Origin: Gemmatimonadota bacterium
Lineage (GTDB): Bacteria > Gemmatimonadota > Gemmatimonadetes > Longimicrobiales > Gaopeijiaceae
NCBI GenBank assembly: GCA_028874905.1
Contig: JAPPGZ010000071.1
Location: 50,804 to 114,803, forward strand
Direction of reading: 5' to 3'
DNA length: 64,000 nucleotides
Of this stretch, positions 35,978-47,482 are shown one piece after another (the first letter of the stretch is position 1; every line of letters begins with the position of its first letter). The notes under the pieces were generated by a model. The model had not been told where the DNA came from and ran no database searches. It was given only the letters and a program-made list of their open reading frames with translations. Position numbers and translations under genes: made by a program.

Positions 35978-38167
35978 ATGACTGCGAGAAGGATCGCACG
36001 GAGCTTCTGGCTGGTTGGTCTCCTCGCTGTTCCCGCCGTTTGCCCAACTCCGGGGTGGGCCCAGGTCCCTGCCGAGACGGAAGCACGCCTGAGGTCGATC
36101 TTCGAGGTGAGGGACTTCGACGCCCGGTCGTTCCAGGCAACGTGGCTGCCCGACGGCACGGGATACACGACGCTTGAGGCCCCGTCGGGGGCGTCGGCGC
36201 GGGAACTGGTCCGGTACGACGCCGCCAGTGGGGACCGGACCGTCCTCGCGACACTGTCCCAATTCACGCCCGCCGCGTCGTCGGAGCCCCTGAGAATCTC
36301 CGGCTACCAGTTCGCCCCGGACGGCAGGTGGGTCCTCCTTCAAACCGCCGGCGAAGGCTTGTGGATGTTCGACGTGGCCACGTCCGCGCTCAAGCAGGTG
36401 GAGGCGGGAGGGGGGAACGCGATCTCCCCGGACGGAAACCGCATCCTTTTCAGCCGCACCGGCGACCTCCACGTCCATGACCTCGCCGCCGACCAGACGA
36501 CCCGCCTGACCTGGACCACCGCCGAATCCGTCTCCAATGGCCGGGCGGTCTGGAGCCCCGACGGCAACCGGATCGTCTTCGTCCAGTCCGACGCCTCCGG
36601 GGTTCGGATGAGGTCCATGCTCGTCCCCAACGATCCCTCCTATCCCGAACTCCGGCAGGTCCGGTTCGCGAGGGTGGGTGAGACCATCGCCAAGCTCCGG
36701 GTCGGTGTGGTGGACGCCGGGGACAGGGAAGTCCGCTGGATCTCCATCCCTTCCCCCACCGAGGGCTTCTATCTCGGGCAGGTGAGCTGGGCGGGGAACT
36801 CCGAGGAGCTGCTGGTCGAGCAGTTCAGCCGGTTTCGGGACGAACGGGACTTCTACATCGCCAACGTGACCACGGGCGAGGTCAGCCGGATATACCACGA
36901 GTCCGATCCGGCATGGGTCGTCGCCAGTTATCGCCTGAACGCCGGTCTGGAGTGGATCCGGGGGGGCGACTCCTTCCTGTTCCTGACCGAAAAGGACGGG
37001 TGGCGCCACGCCTACGTGTACTCGCGAGAAGGACGAGAGGAACGACTCCTGACGCCGGGAGCCAGCGACGTCATGGAACGGGCTCCGGTCGATCACGGGA
37101 ACGGGTGGCTCTACTTCTTCGCCTCGCCCGACAACGCGACTCAGCGGTACCTCTACCGAGTCCGGCTGGATGGCGCCGAAGCACCCGAGCGGGTCACGCC
37201 CGAAAACCAGCCGGGCACCCACTTCTATGACTTCTCCCCCGACCTCCGATGGGCCTTCCACACGTACTCCAACTTCGACACGCCCCCGGTCACCGCACTG
37301 ATCAGCCTGCCGGACCACCGCGTTGTCCGGGTCTTGGAGGACAACGAGGACCTCCGCCGGCGGGCCGAGGCCACGATCTCCCACCCCACCGAGTTCCTGG
37401 AGCTGGACATCGGCGACGGCGTGTTGATGGACGCGTGGATGATCAAGCCGCGGGATTTTGATCCGTCCCGCAGGTATCCGGTGTTCATCTACGTCTACGG
37501 CGAGCCGCACGCCCAGACCGTCCTCGACCGGTGGTCGACGCGGAACAATTACCATCGTGCGATCGCCGACCTCGGGTACCTGGTCGTGTCCATCGAGAAC
37601 CGGGGCACACCGGCGCCGAAGGGTGCTGCGTGGCGGAGGGCGCCCTTTCCGACCATCGGCGTGGAGTCGACGGAGGAACATGCGGCGGGAGTCCTGGAGC
37701 TTGGCAGGGTCCTCCCCTACGTCGATGTGTCCAGAGTAGGGATCTGGGGGTGGAGCGGAGGCGGATCGAACACACTGAATCCCCTGTTCCGAAAGCCGGA
37801 CGTCTATCACGTGGGAATTGCCGTGGTCCCCAAGCCCCAGCCGCACCTCTACAACGCGTGGTTTCAGGAGATCTACATGGAGACCGTGGAGACGAACCCG
37901 GACGGCTATCACGTCTCCGCGCCCATCAACTACGCCGAAGGGCTCGAAGGGGACCTGCTCATCATTCACGGCACCGGTGAAACCAACACGCACCTGGAGA
38001 TTGTCGAGGGGTTGGTGGATCGTCTCGTGGAACTCGGGAAGACTTTCGACTACACGACCTACCCCAATCGCAACCACGGGTTGTCGGAAGGAGCGGGCAC
38101 CGTCCTCCACGTTCGCATGCTCATGGTGCGCTACCTTCTGGATCACCTGCCGCCCGGGCCGGTGTAG
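35978..38167 (+). CDS. Exported S9 peptidase-family protein with Asp-to-Glu triad change (729 aa)
   Basis: This is a DPP-IV/prolyl-oligopeptidase-type protein. The ATG at 35978 follows GAGGGAGAG, and the signal ends TPGWAQ. A propeller of WD/TolB-like blades (about 35-490) precedes the hydrolase domain. The serine is in GWSGGG (S593) and the histidine in NRNHGLS (H700). Where relatives have HGTxDDN, this protein has HGTGETN, placing glutamate 668 at the catalytic aspartate position. It could still work, as some hydrolases use Glu, or have altered activity. A palindrome-family site is 87 bases upstream. The next S9 gene starts 87 bases after its stop on the same strand. Confidence 0.88.
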   Translation: MTARRIARSFWLVGLLAVPAVCPTPGWAQVPAETEARLRSIFEVRDFDARSFQATWLPDGTGYTTLEAPSGASARELVRYDAASGDRTVLATLSQFTPAASSEPLRISGYQFAPDGRWVLLQTAGEGLWMFDVATSALKQVEAGGGNAISPDGNRILFSRTGDLHVHDLAADQTTRLTWTTAESVSNGRAVWSPDGNRIVFVQSDASGVRMRSMLVPNDPSYPELRQVRFARVGETIAKLRVGVVDAGDREVRWISIPSPTEGFYLGQVSWAGNSEELLVEQFSRFRDERDFYIANVTTGEVSRIYHESDPAWVVASYRLNAGLEWIRGGDSFLFLTEKDGWRHAYVYSREGREERLLTPGASDVMERAPVDHGNGWLYFFASPDNATQRYLYRVRLDGAEAPERVTPENQPGTHFYDFSPDLRWAFHTYSNFDTPPVTALISLPDHRVVRVLEDNEDLRRRAEATISHPTEFLELDIGDGVLMDAWMIKPRDFDPSRRYPVFIYVYGEPHAQTVLDRWSTRNNYHRAIADLGYLVVSIENRGTPAPKGAAWRRAPFPTIGVESTEEHAAGVLELGRVLPYVDVSRVGIWGWSGGGSNTLNPLFRKPDVYHVGIAVVPKPQPHLYNAWFQEIYMETVETNPDGYHVSAPINYAEGLEGDLLIIHGTGETNTHLEIVEGLVDRLVELGKTFDYTTYPNRNHGLSEGAGTVLHVRMLMVRYLLDHLPPGPV

Positions 38168-38254
38168 GTCGAACGGAATCCCGAACTCGATCCGGCCGGG
38201 CGCGTCGAATCCGGTCGAGACAACACAGCCATGATCCACGAAGGAGCAGGACCC

Positions 38255-40591
<2,337 letters not shown>

Positions 40592-40592
40592 C

Positions 40593-40623
40593 CGGACGGG
40601 GGCGCCCCGGCGGCCCCTGTCCG
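40593..40623. terminator. GC-rich hairpin between convergent genes
   Basis: CGGACGGGGGC at 40593-40603 pairs with GCCCCTGTCCG at 40613-40623 over 11 positions with one G-T pair and a nine-base loop. It fills the 36-base gap between the S9 stop (40591) and the convergent propeller stop (40628). No T-run follows on either strand, so it may be a bidirectional barrier or processed end rather than a classical terminator. Confidence 0.5.
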
Positions 40624-40627
40624 ACGG

Positions 40628-41848
40628 TCAGCCCTCCGGCTCCAGCGACACCAGCCGAACTACACGCACGGTCGGCACTTCCAGTTCGGCCAGCTCAATG
40701 TAGGCCAGAAGGCCGTCGGGGCCGAAGGCATCCGGGGTCCGCAGGCCGTCCGCGGCCAGCGTGCCGATGTAGCGTCCGTCCGGCGTTACGATGTCGACCG
40801 GCCCGTCGTCATCGCCGTCCGTGCCGCTTCGAGTCACCCAGATCCGGTCGTCCCAGTCCACCTTGAGATTCCCGATGACGGGTACCTCGTCGGCGAAGAC
40901 AAGTGCTTCCGCGCCTTCGCGTTCGATCTGAAAGCGCTCGCTTCTGACGCTCTCGAGTTGCCTGGTCTCTTCTCGGTAGCGCTCGCGCTCCGCCTGCATG
41001 ATCGCTTCGCTCACCGCGAGCGGCGCGATCGGCCGTTCAATGACTCCGGCTACGCCACCGTCGAGTCCGATCAGCTTGACGCGGTAGCCGATCGAGTCGG
41101 CAAGCGCGAGCCGGCCGTCGGTCAGGACATCGAGATGGAGTTCCGGCTCGAAGGCGCGCCCCGCCGACAGGCGAATGGTGCCCGGATCCGAGTCTTCGTC
41201 GGCGTCCCCGGCTGCGGGATCCTCGGGGAGAACCCAGGCAGTGTAGTGGATTTCGGGCGCGCTGCCGTCCAGCGGGATGAGGTGAATCGGGCGGCCTTCG
41301 GGATCGGGGAACTCGCCGGACGCCATGAAATCCGCCATGCGAAGGAACTGCGAGGCGACCAGACGGCCGTCGGGGAGTGTCATGTCGGACAGGATCAACC
41401 CCCGCTCCAGGGTGACGCTCCGCACGAAGGTCCCGTCGGGTGCGAGCAGATCGACCCGTGAGGAGCCCAGCACCGTGTAGGACCCGTCGCGGGCGACGAT
41501 CGCCGAGCTGACGTTGCCGAACTCGCCCGGTCCCTCTCCGCGCCCGCCCACCGTGCGCACCAGCGATCCGTCCGGCGCGACCACGAGGATGTGCTCGCTC
41601 TGGAAGTCGAGGATGTGCAGGTTGCCGCTGCTGTCGAAGGCCACGGAGCCCACGTTGCCGAAGGTGTCCCAGTTGTCGCCCACGATCGAACCGACGGTGA
41701 AGATGTCTTCGGTAACGGCGTTCAGCATCACGTCGGGACCGTCGAGGGTTCCGCGGATACCGGCGGTCCCGTCTTGCCCGGCGTCGCCGCAGGAGGCGAG
41801 AAGAAGGAGGAATGCGAGGACGAGCAGCGGTTTCGGATTCGTCGTCAT
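40628..41848 (-). CDS. Six-bladed beta-propeller lipoprotein (406 aa)
   Basis: This is an exported propeller of the Gemmatimonadota-type family, with lipobox LLLLASC (about residue 20) and the diagnostic GGRGEGPGEFGNVSSAIVARDG. The second half contains the charged helical insert (EAIMQAERERYREETRQLE) and the closing [29 protein letters not shown] stretch shared with the protein at 43782-45029, so the two are paralogues. Start 41848 follows AAGGAGAGG. It is divergent from the amidohydrolase at 41996. No enzymatic residues are recognised; ligand or protein binding is the usual guess. Confidence 0.85.
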   Translation of the reverse strand: MTTNPKPLLVLAFLLLLASCGDAGQDGTAGIRGTLDGPDVMLNAVTEDIFTVGSIVGDNWDTFGNVGSVAFDSSGNLHILDFQSEHILVVAPDGSLVRTVGGRGEGPGEFGNVSSAIVARDGSYTVLGSSRVDLLAPDGTFVRSVTLERGLILSDMTLPDGRLVASQFLRMADFMASGEFPDPEGRPIHLIPLDGSAPEIHYTAWVLPEDPAAGDADEDSDPGTIRLSAGRAFEPELHLDVLTDGRLALADSIGYRVKLIGLDGGVAGVIERPIAPLAVSEAIMQAERERYREETRQLESVRSERFQIEREGAEALVFADEVPVIGNLKVDWDDRIWVTRSGTDGDDDGPVDIVTPDGRYIGTLAADGLRTPDAFGPDGLLAYIELAELEVPTVRVVRLVSLEPEG

Positions 41849-41995
41849 GGTCAGCGCACCTCTCCTTTCACTTCATTGGACAACTCATTCGGTGCCGGCG
41901 GTTGCGAGACCCTTGAAGTCCGCTTGATGGGCAATGGGTCGAGACACATGTTCGGACCAACGCGCGAATGACCTCTCACGGACCCGCGAAGGCGA

Positions 41996-43606
41996 ATGAC
42001 CATGCCGAGAACGACCCGAAGGACCTCGACCCGCAGGCCCCATTCTTCCAGCAGCACAGACAACCTCACGCGCCGGGGATGGCTGGCTGCGACCGGGGCC
42101 GGCACGGCTGCCCTGATGCTGAAGCCGGACCAGCTGCGGGCGAGCCGGCACACCGAGGCCGGATCCGGCATGGCACGCGATGCCCCGGAGGCCACGGCCC
42201 AGGAGCCCGCGGTCGTTTTCACCAACACCACCGTGGCGAACCCCGACATGGTGCAGGACGACGTGGCGCTCGCCGTCGAGGACGACCGGATCGCCGCGAT
42301 CGGGCCCACCGACGAGGTCCTCGCCGGTTACCCGCGGGCCGAGGTCTACGACGGGCGTGGCAAGGCCCTCTTTCCCGGCCTCATCAACACGCACGCCCAC
42401 ATGCGCGCCGTGATCGCGCGCGGCTTCAACGAGGACTTCGGCTTCCCCAACACCGCGGGCCTGGCGATCTCGCCCGCCAGTCTGCTCGAGGGCGAAGAGG
42501 GCAACCTGATGGTGCAGGTCGCGGCGCTGGAGGCGATCCGGACCGGGACCACGACCATCGTCGAGTACACCGGCAACGTGCAGCGGCAGGCGGCGGTGCT
42601 TGCCGACTCGGGGCTGCGCTGCGTCCTGGCGGAGGGGATCCGCGACGCCGAGAACGTTCCCGGCCCGATGTCCACGCGGGCGATGGCGAGGGCGGTCAGC
42701 GAGACCCCCCGGTTCTCCGCCAGGCTGCGGGACGAGGGAATGCAGCGCATCGGCGACCTGTTCAGCACCTGGCACGGCGCGCGCAACGGTCGCGTCTCTG
42801 TGTTCCCCGCGGCTGCGCTTACCGAAACCTCGTCGCCGGAGTTGCTGCGATCCGTGCGAGAGTTCGCCGAAACGCACGATCTCGGCTACACGATCCACCT
42901 GAACCAGAGCCGCGCGGAGTACGAATTCATGGTCATGCACCACGGCCTTCGCCCGGCGGCGTATCTCGACCGGCACGACTTCCTCGGCCCCCGGCTGTTC
43001 GCGGCCCACGCCCGCTACGTCAACACCGAAGAGGTCACGTTGCTGGGGCGCTCCGGCACCATCATTGCACACCAGGCGGGGATGGCGGCGAACCGCGGCA
43101 TCAGCCCGCCGATTCCGGAGCTGCGGGCGGCCGGCTGTCCCATCGCCCTCGGTACCGACAACAACACCAACGATGTCTTCGAAGTGATGCGGATCGCCAT
43201 GCTGACCGAACGGATCCACCGCAACCGCGACGGGGACGAGGTGCCGGGCCTGCAGCCACAACCGGAAGACGTGCTGGCGGATTGCACGCAGGGGGGCGCG
43301 CTGGCGGTGCAGCAGCGCGACGCGCTGGGCACGCTGGAGGTGGGGAAGAAGGCGGACCTGCTGGTGGTCGACACCCTGCGGGCCCACCTCGTGCCGGCGG
43401 GGCGCATCATCTCGGCGCTGGTCCACAGCGGCCATCCTGGCGATATCGAGTCGGTCATGGTGGACGGCCGGTTCGTCATGCGCGACCGCGAAGTTCTCAC
43501 CATGGACGAGGGCGCGATCCTCCGGGAAGCGGACGCGGTGGGGCGGAGGATCTGGGGCCAGGTGCTGGAGGCGAGTCCGCTGAACGTGCCGCGGCTGCCG
43601 CGGTGA
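41996..43606 (+). CDS. Tat-exported amidohydrolase / chlorohydrolase-type deaminase (536 aa)
   Basis: This belongs to the ATZ/TRZ-cytosine deaminase branch of the amidohydrolases. An unusually long basic leader precedes the twin-arginine motif TRRGWLAATGAG (about 25-36), so export through Tat is likely. The metal motif HAH is in PGLINTHAHMRAVIARG. Later come the histidine in YTIHLNQS, the HARYV and AHQAG region, and the aspartate in ALGTDNNTND. This is the order seen in mononuclear deaminases. The end (GTLEVGKKADLLVVDT) is typical. Deamination or dechlorination of a heterocycle or hydrolysis of an amide is possible. Two palindrome-family sites lie just after its stop but probably serve the next gene. 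Confidence 0.85.
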   Translation: MTMPRTTRRTSTRRPHSSSSTDNLTRRGWLAATGAGTAALMLKPDQLRASRHTEAGSGMARDAPEATAQEPAVVFTNTTVANPDMVQDDVALAVEDDRIAAIGPTDEVLAGYPRAEVYDGRGKALFPGLINTHAHMRAVIARGFNEDFGFPNTAGLAISPASLLEGEEGNLMVQVAALEAIRTGTTTIVEYTGNVQRQAAVLADSGLRCVLAEGIRDAENVPGPMSTRAMARAVSETPRFSARLRDEGMQRIGDLFSTWHGARNGRVSVFPAAALTETSSPELLRSVREFAETHDLGYTIHLNQSRAEYEFMVMHHGLRPAAYLDRHDFLGPRLFAAHARYVNTEEVTLLGRSGTIIAHQAGMAANRGISPPIPELRAAGCPIALGTDNNTNDVFEVMRIAMLTERIHRNRDGDEVPGLQPQPEDVLADCTQGGALAVQQRDALGTLEVGKKADLLVVDTLRAHLVPAGRIISALVHSGHPGDIESVMVDGRFVMRDREVLTMDEGAILREADAVGRRIWGQVLEASPLNVPRLPR

Positions 43607-43628
43607 TGGTGTCGCTTTGCCGCCGCGA

Positions 43629-43652
43629 ATACTTAACGAAATAGTTTAGCGT
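43629..43652. promoter_or_regulatory. Palindrome family site 5 (weaker right arm)
   Basis: ATACTTAAC, centre GAAATA, GTTTAGCGT. One mismatch in the left arm and two in the right compared with the consensus. It lies exactly 43 bases before site 6, about four helical turns. Confidence 0.65.
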
Positions 43653-43671
43653 CCGCCGCTAGTCCCCCACA

Positions 43672-43695
43672 ATACTAAACAGAATTGTTTAGTAT
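43672..43695. promoter_or_regulatory. Palindrome family site 6 (perfect arms)
   Basis: ATACTAAAC, centre AGAATT, GTTTAGTAT. It ends 86 bases before the propeller start at 43782, and is the second of a tandem pair. Confidence 0.8.
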
Positions 43696-43718
43696 TTGGT
43701 GCTCCTTGCGACCCAAGT

Positions 43719-43738
43719 ACTACGAAGGTTATCGTAGT
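43719..43738. promoter_or_regulatory. Third-type palindrome with six-base spacer
   Basis: ACTACGA, centre AGGTTA, TCGTAGT: perfect seven-base arms. It follows site 6 by 23 bases and ends 43 bases before the propeller start. It could be a second regulator's operator, or a hairpin in the leader. Confidence 0.5.
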
Positions 43739-43781
43739 TAGCCACGCGAGTTGCCTGAAACCCACTGGAGGTGTGACCGCA

Positions 43782-45029
43782 ATGCTACGAAATCTGCGAA
43801 TACTTGCCATCGGGGGGATTTGGATCGCCAGAGCGCTTGCTACAGGCGCGGGAGCCATCAGCCTCCATGCCCAGGAGGTCTTCGATCTGCCTGCGGAGGA
43901 TATTCCGCTCTCGGCGGACTTCGAGCCGGTGTACCGTATCGGATCGGCGCAGGCGGCGGCCGAATGGGAGGAGTTCTTTGCCGTCCAGGGAATCGGCTTC
44001 GACAGTGCAGGGCACCTGTACCTGCTGGACGGTGCGGACGCGGATGGCGGCAGGCGAGTCGTCGTCGTGGACGCTGCCGGGCGCCACGTGCGGGACTTCG
44101 GTCGCCTCGGTGATGGCCCCGGCGAGTTCCAGATGGCAACGCAGGTCATGGTGTGGGCTGATGGACGCAGTCTCGTCAGCGACAGGCTTAGGGGGTATCA
44201 CGTCTTCAGTCCCGACGGCCAGTACGAACACACGGCGCAGGAAAGTGGCGGGTTCATGGTCATGGCGCGCACGGGCCTTCGACCGGAACGGACGGGATCT
44301 CGAACCGCGCTGGTCCGGGACGAACGCTCGATCCTCCGGATGGACCTGTCTTCGGCCGAGATTGGGGGCGGAGTGCTCGTGGAGGGCTGGACCCCGCGCG
44401 CGCGAACCGAGCTTCCCCCAGTCTTCGACTTCGAGCAAGCGCTTGAAGCGGCTGGTGAGGAATGGGGGTTCGAACCGGAGGTGTTGTTCGACGCGATGCC
44501 GACGGGCGGAGTTGCGTTTTCCGATTCGTCGGCCTACGCCATCAAGCTCGCGGACGCGTCCGGCGCGATCTCGCGCATCCTTCGTCGGCCCATACGGCCG
44601 CTCCCCGTGACGGAGCGGATGCAACGCGCGGAGCGTGAACGCCGCCTCGAACAGGAGAGCAGTCGGCAGTTCACCCAGCGTGGAGGCGATCCACCCCCGC
44701 AGGTCCGGGCGATGATCGACCGCTACCTGGAGGCTCAAAGGGCGGGCGTCGAGAACATGCAGTTCCACCCGGAAGTGCCGGTGATCGCGGGCGTGCGCGT
44801 CACCTGGGATGGAAGCCTGTGGGTCGAGCGGAGCACCGAGCCGGGCACGAGTGGGCCGGGCGCGATCGACGTGCTGGCGCCGGACGGCAACTACGTGGGC
44901 ACGTTCCCCGCAGGGCGGCTCGAAATGCCGGACGCCTTCGGCCCCGACGGTCTCGCTGCCTTCGTCGACACGGACGAGTTTGATGTCCCGGTCATCACGG
45001 TCAGGCGACTGCCACGCGAGGTCCGGTAG
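43782..45029 (+). CDS. Exported six-bladed beta-propeller protein (415 aa)
   Basis: This is a paralogue of the protein at 40628-41848. A Sec signal ends SLHAQ (about residue 31) with no lipobox, so it is soluble or outer-membrane associated. Diagnostic segments are [20 protein letters not shown] and the charged helix [17 protein letters not shown]. The end ([29 protein letters not shown]) matches the paralogue closely. The ATG follows GGAGG by about nine bases; a GTG three codons earlier lies too close to it. Three palindromes stand upstream, the densest regulatory region in the window. Function unknown. Confidence 0.85.
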   Translation: MLRNLRILAIGGIWIARALATGAGAISLHAQEVFDLPAEDIPLSADFEPVYRIGSAQAAAEWEEFFAVQGIGFDSAGHLYLLDGADADGGRRVVVVDAAGRHVRDFGRLGDGPGEFQMATQVMVWADGRSLVSDRLRGYHVFSPDGQYEHTAQESGGFMVMARTGLRPERTGSRTALVRDERSILRMDLSSAEIGGGVLVEGWTPRARTELPPVFDFEQALEAAGEEWGFEPEVLFDAMPTGGVAFSDSSAYAIKLADASGAISRILRRPIRPLPVTERMQRAERERRLEQESSRQFTQRGGDPPPQVRAMIDRYLEAQRAGVENMQFHPEVPVIAGVRVTWDGSLWVERSTEPGTSGPGAIDVLAPDGNYVGTFPAGRLEMPDAFGPDGLAAFVDTDEFDVPVITVRRLPREVR

Positions 45030-45036
45030 CGGGAAC

Positions 45037-45921
45037 TCACTGATCCCGTGGACGGCCGGACGCCGCCAGCACTCCCACGAGCCCAAGGCCGATCCAGAAC
45101 GCGGACAAAGCCATCCACATTTTGACGGTCGGCAGGAGTGTCCACACCACTTCCCTGCCGGTCGGGAGCTGCACCCCTCGTGCGAACGATTCTCCACCGA
45201 CATACCAGGCGACGAACTCGGTGGCCCGCTGAATCCAGCCGATGTCCCGGATCTCGGCGATGACCAGAACGACCGCGCCAGCGACCCACAGCCCGGCAGC
45301 CCAGAACACCGGGCGCGCCGTGGCGAGCATCAGGGTGCTCGCCAGCAGGTATGCGGCAGACGCCGAGGTGAACGGGAGTGCCCACTGCCACCACGGAGTG
45401 GCCCAGTTCACCGATTCCATGGAACCGGGCGTGCCCGCGGACGCTCCCACCGCGTCGAGGAGAAGCAGGCGAACCTCGTCGACACCCACGGAGCCGCCGC
45501 TCACCAGCGTCGTGAGCGTGGCCCACACGAAGAAGGCCCCGAGGATCGCCATGAGCCAGACCCATCCGGCCGCGGCTTTGAGGAGGACGTGTCTCCGGTG
45601 ATCGACAGGCATTGACCACAGCGGGGTGTCGCCGAACCGGCGCTCGCCCTTCCAAACAACGAGCGGAAGGAGCAGCGCGGCGAGCACGGGCAGAAACATC
45701 CAGGGGGACTCCGCGGGATCGAAGACGAGGTCGCGCATATCCTCATTGAAGATTGCCTGCAGGACCGGCAATCTGCTGATGGCGATCACGGTTGCCGACC
45801 CGAGTGCCAGCATGAGGGCGACCAATGCAGCCTCGCGGCGGATGGCCAGCCCGACGACCCGAAGCTGCTCCATCCACACCGCCTTCATCGCGGGTACGCG
45901 GCCGACCGTCGAGTCCGTCAT
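45037..45921 (-). CDS. ABC transporter permease, ABC-2 type (294 aa)
   Basis: This is a membrane protein with about six hydrophobic segments (around 30-50, 75-92, 118-140, 185-207, 212-232, 268-290), consistent with an ABC-2-type exporter permease. I do not recognise a narrower family. Its start overlaps the ATPase stop (45918-45921, ATGA), and the ATPase in turn overlaps a GntR regulator. This three-gene order is that of YtrA-type regulated transporters, which respond to cell-wall-active peptides in Bacillus; here the substrate is inferred only from that parallel. Confidence 0.75.
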   Translation of the reverse strand: MTDSTVGRVPAMKAVWMEQLRVVGLAIRREAALVALMLALGSATVIAISRLPVLQAIFNEDMRDLVFDPAESPWMFLPVLAALLLPLVVWKGERRFGDTPLWSMPVDHRRHVLLKAAAGWVWLMAILGAFFVWATLTTLVSGGSVGVDEVRLLLLDAVGASAGTPGSMESVNWATPWWQWALPFTSASAAYLLASTLMLATARPVFWAAGLWVAGAVVLVIAEIRDIGWIQRATEFVAWYVGGESFARGVQLPTGREVVWTLLPTVKMWMALSAFWIGLGLVGVLAASGRPRDQ

Positions 45922-46865
45922 GATGCCTCCCTTCTCGTTTCCGAAAGCAGTGCTACGGCTGCTTCGTCCACCGACAGCGGCGCGACCTCACGCACCGCGG
46001 CGCCGGCCTCCGACAGGCCGCGCGTAACGGCGTCCCGGTCGCCCCACACCGTCCATTCGATCGCGCGGGCTGCCCCGCTGCGCCTGATCACCCGGCCTCC
46101 CAGCTCGCCGGGCCCGCTCCAGCCTTCGGGAACGTCCGCCCAGTAGCGCAACAGGCCCCCGCGCAGTTCGTCACGCGGCAGTTGCCCGAGGAGTCGCCCC
46201 TCCGAGAGCACGCCCACGTGATCCACCAAAGGCTCGACTTCGTAGACTCGATGCGTGGAGATCACGACCGTGGTCGGGGAATCGGCGAGGTGTTCGCTCA
46301 GGATGCTCAGGGTCTCGTCGCGCACCACGTGATCCAGTCCGTCGGTCGGCTCGTCCAGCAGGAGCAGCGGCGGCCTGTGCGCCAGCGCCAGGGCGAGCTG
46401 CACACGCCGGCTCTGGCCTTTCGACAGCGTGTGGCACTTCCGTCCGGGATCGATGTCGTACCTCGTGCACAATTCGCGAGCGTACTCCGCGTCCCAGGAC
46501 GGGTGGTAGACCGTCTGGTGCTCCAGCCACCGGCCCACCGTCATCCACGCGTACCCGAATCGGTAGTCCTCCGGCACGTACCCGATGTCCGCACGGACTT
46601 CTGCTCCGCGGTCGGCCGGGTCCCGCCCCAGGACGCTGACCGTTCCGGCCTGGTAGCGCACAAGACCCATGAGAGTCCGGATCAGCGTGCTCTTGCCGGC
46701 ACCGTTGGGACCCACGAGCACGTACACGGCCCCTTCGGGCACCTGCAAATCCAGGCCGTCCAGAGCCCGCACGGAGCCGAACCGCTTGCCCAGCCCCTGC
46801 GTCGTGACCGCAAATGGGCCACTGCCGAGGTCGATCGGCAGTGCCGCCATGGCCATGTCCGTCAT
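45918..46865 (-). CDS. ABC transporter ATP-binding protein (315 aa)
   Basis: This is a complete ABC ATPase: Walker A GPNGAGKST, a glutamine-containing stretch, signature LSKGQSRRVQLALAL (a variant of LSGGQ), Walker B LLLLDEPTDGLD and switch histidine in VISTHRV. About 90 further residues follow the core, as in exporters of the drug and antibiotic-peptide group. The YRFGYAWMTVGRWLEHQ insert suits a YtrB-like ATPase. It overlaps its permease by four bases and its GntR regulator by four bases, so all three are translated together. Confidence 0.92.
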   Translation of the reverse strand: MTDMAMAALPIDLGSGPFAVTTQGLGKRFGSVRALDGLDLQVPEGAVYVLVGPNGAGKSTLIRTLMGLVRYQAGTVSVLGRDPADRGAEVRADIGYVPEDYRFGYAWMTVGRWLEHQTVYHPSWDAEYARELCTRYDIDPGRKCHTLSKGQSRRVQLALALAHRPPLLLLDEPTDGLDHVVRDETLSILSEHLADSPTTVVISTHRVYEVEPLVDHVGVLSEGRLLGQLPRDELRGGLLRYWADVPEGWSGPGELGGRVIRRSGAARAIEWTVWGDRDAVTRGLSEAGAAVREVAPLSVDEAAVALLSETRREAS

Positions 46866-47266
46866 TGTCCACCCTCCTTGCGTCCGTCTCGATGAGGACC
46901 TCCGCCTTCCACCTCTTGCAGCGCCGTCATCAGGTCGGCCAGCGCGAGTCCGTTCCGCGAGGCATCGGCCAGGGCCCGCCTCGCGACCTCCCTAGCAAGG
47001 CGCGGCCGCTCCTTCTCGTCCGGCCGCACCCCCGGCGCCACGAACGTTCCCTTTCCGTGCCGGACCCGTACCACGCCGTCGCGCTCAAGTGCCGCGTACG
47101 CCTGCGAAACAGTCCGGGGATTCACGCGGAGGCTCGAGGAGAGCTCGCGCACCGATGGAAGCGGGTCCTCGGGCCGAAGCGTTCCCCGAACGAGACCGCT
47201 GCGCACCTCGTCCATGATCTGGACGTACAGCGGGCGGCCATCGGCGTGGCTGAGTCGGATCTTCAT
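46862..47266 (-). CDS. GntR-family regulator, YtrA-type (134 aa)
   Basis: A short GntR regulator: a winged helix-turn-helix (PLYVQIMDEVRSGLVRG, LPSVRELSSSLRVNPRTVSQAYAALERDGVV) is followed by only about 50 residues. This is the length of the YtrA subfamily, which lacks a large ligand domain. It leads the ABC operon and overlaps the ATPase start. In the family it represses its own operon until the transporter's inducer appears. An inverted repeat upstream at 47277-47307 is a candidate operator. Confidence 0.88.
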   Translation of the reverse strand: MKIRLSHADGRPLYVQIMDEVRSGLVRGTLRPEDPLPSVRELSSSLRVNPRTVSQAYAALERDGVVRVRHGKGTFVAPGVRPDEKERPRLAREVARRALADASRNGLALADLMTALQEVEGGGPHRDGRKEGGQ

Positions 47267-47276
47267 GGTGCCTCAA

Positions 47277-47307
47277 CTGTTGCAGTCATATACTACAGAT
47301 ACAACAG
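47277..47307. promoter_or_regulatory. Candidate operator/promoter region of the GntR-ABC operon
   Basis: CTGTTG at 47277-47282 and CAACAG at 47302-47307 form an inverted repeat with a 19-base, AT-rich spacer containing TAGTATATGA on the minus strand. It starts 10 bases upstream of the GntR start (47266), where an autorepressor would act. The arms are only six bases, so confidence is limited. Confidence 0.35.
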
Positions 47308-47482
47308 CATGAGATGGGGGTGAGGGTGTCAAGGGGCGCGACGCTCCGTCGTGAGTCGTGGCCCTTCGTCCGCACGTTGACCGCCGGCTTGCCGGGCTCC
47401 ATCATCAGAGCACGCCCATCGAACCCAGAGCGAAGTCCCCTGGTTGCACCGATCTCGACCGCGACCACCACGATGTTGGCCT

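Noticed and set aside
35870..38239. 789-codon minus-strand open frame
   Set aside because: It is antisense to an S9 gene whose propeller and active-site serine and histidine are clear; the frame is a codon-bias shadow.
43685..43741. Short TTG-started frame beginning inside palindrome site 6
   Set aside because: Eighteen codons, no ribosome binding site, and the same reading frame is not kept at the other palindrome sites; probably chance.
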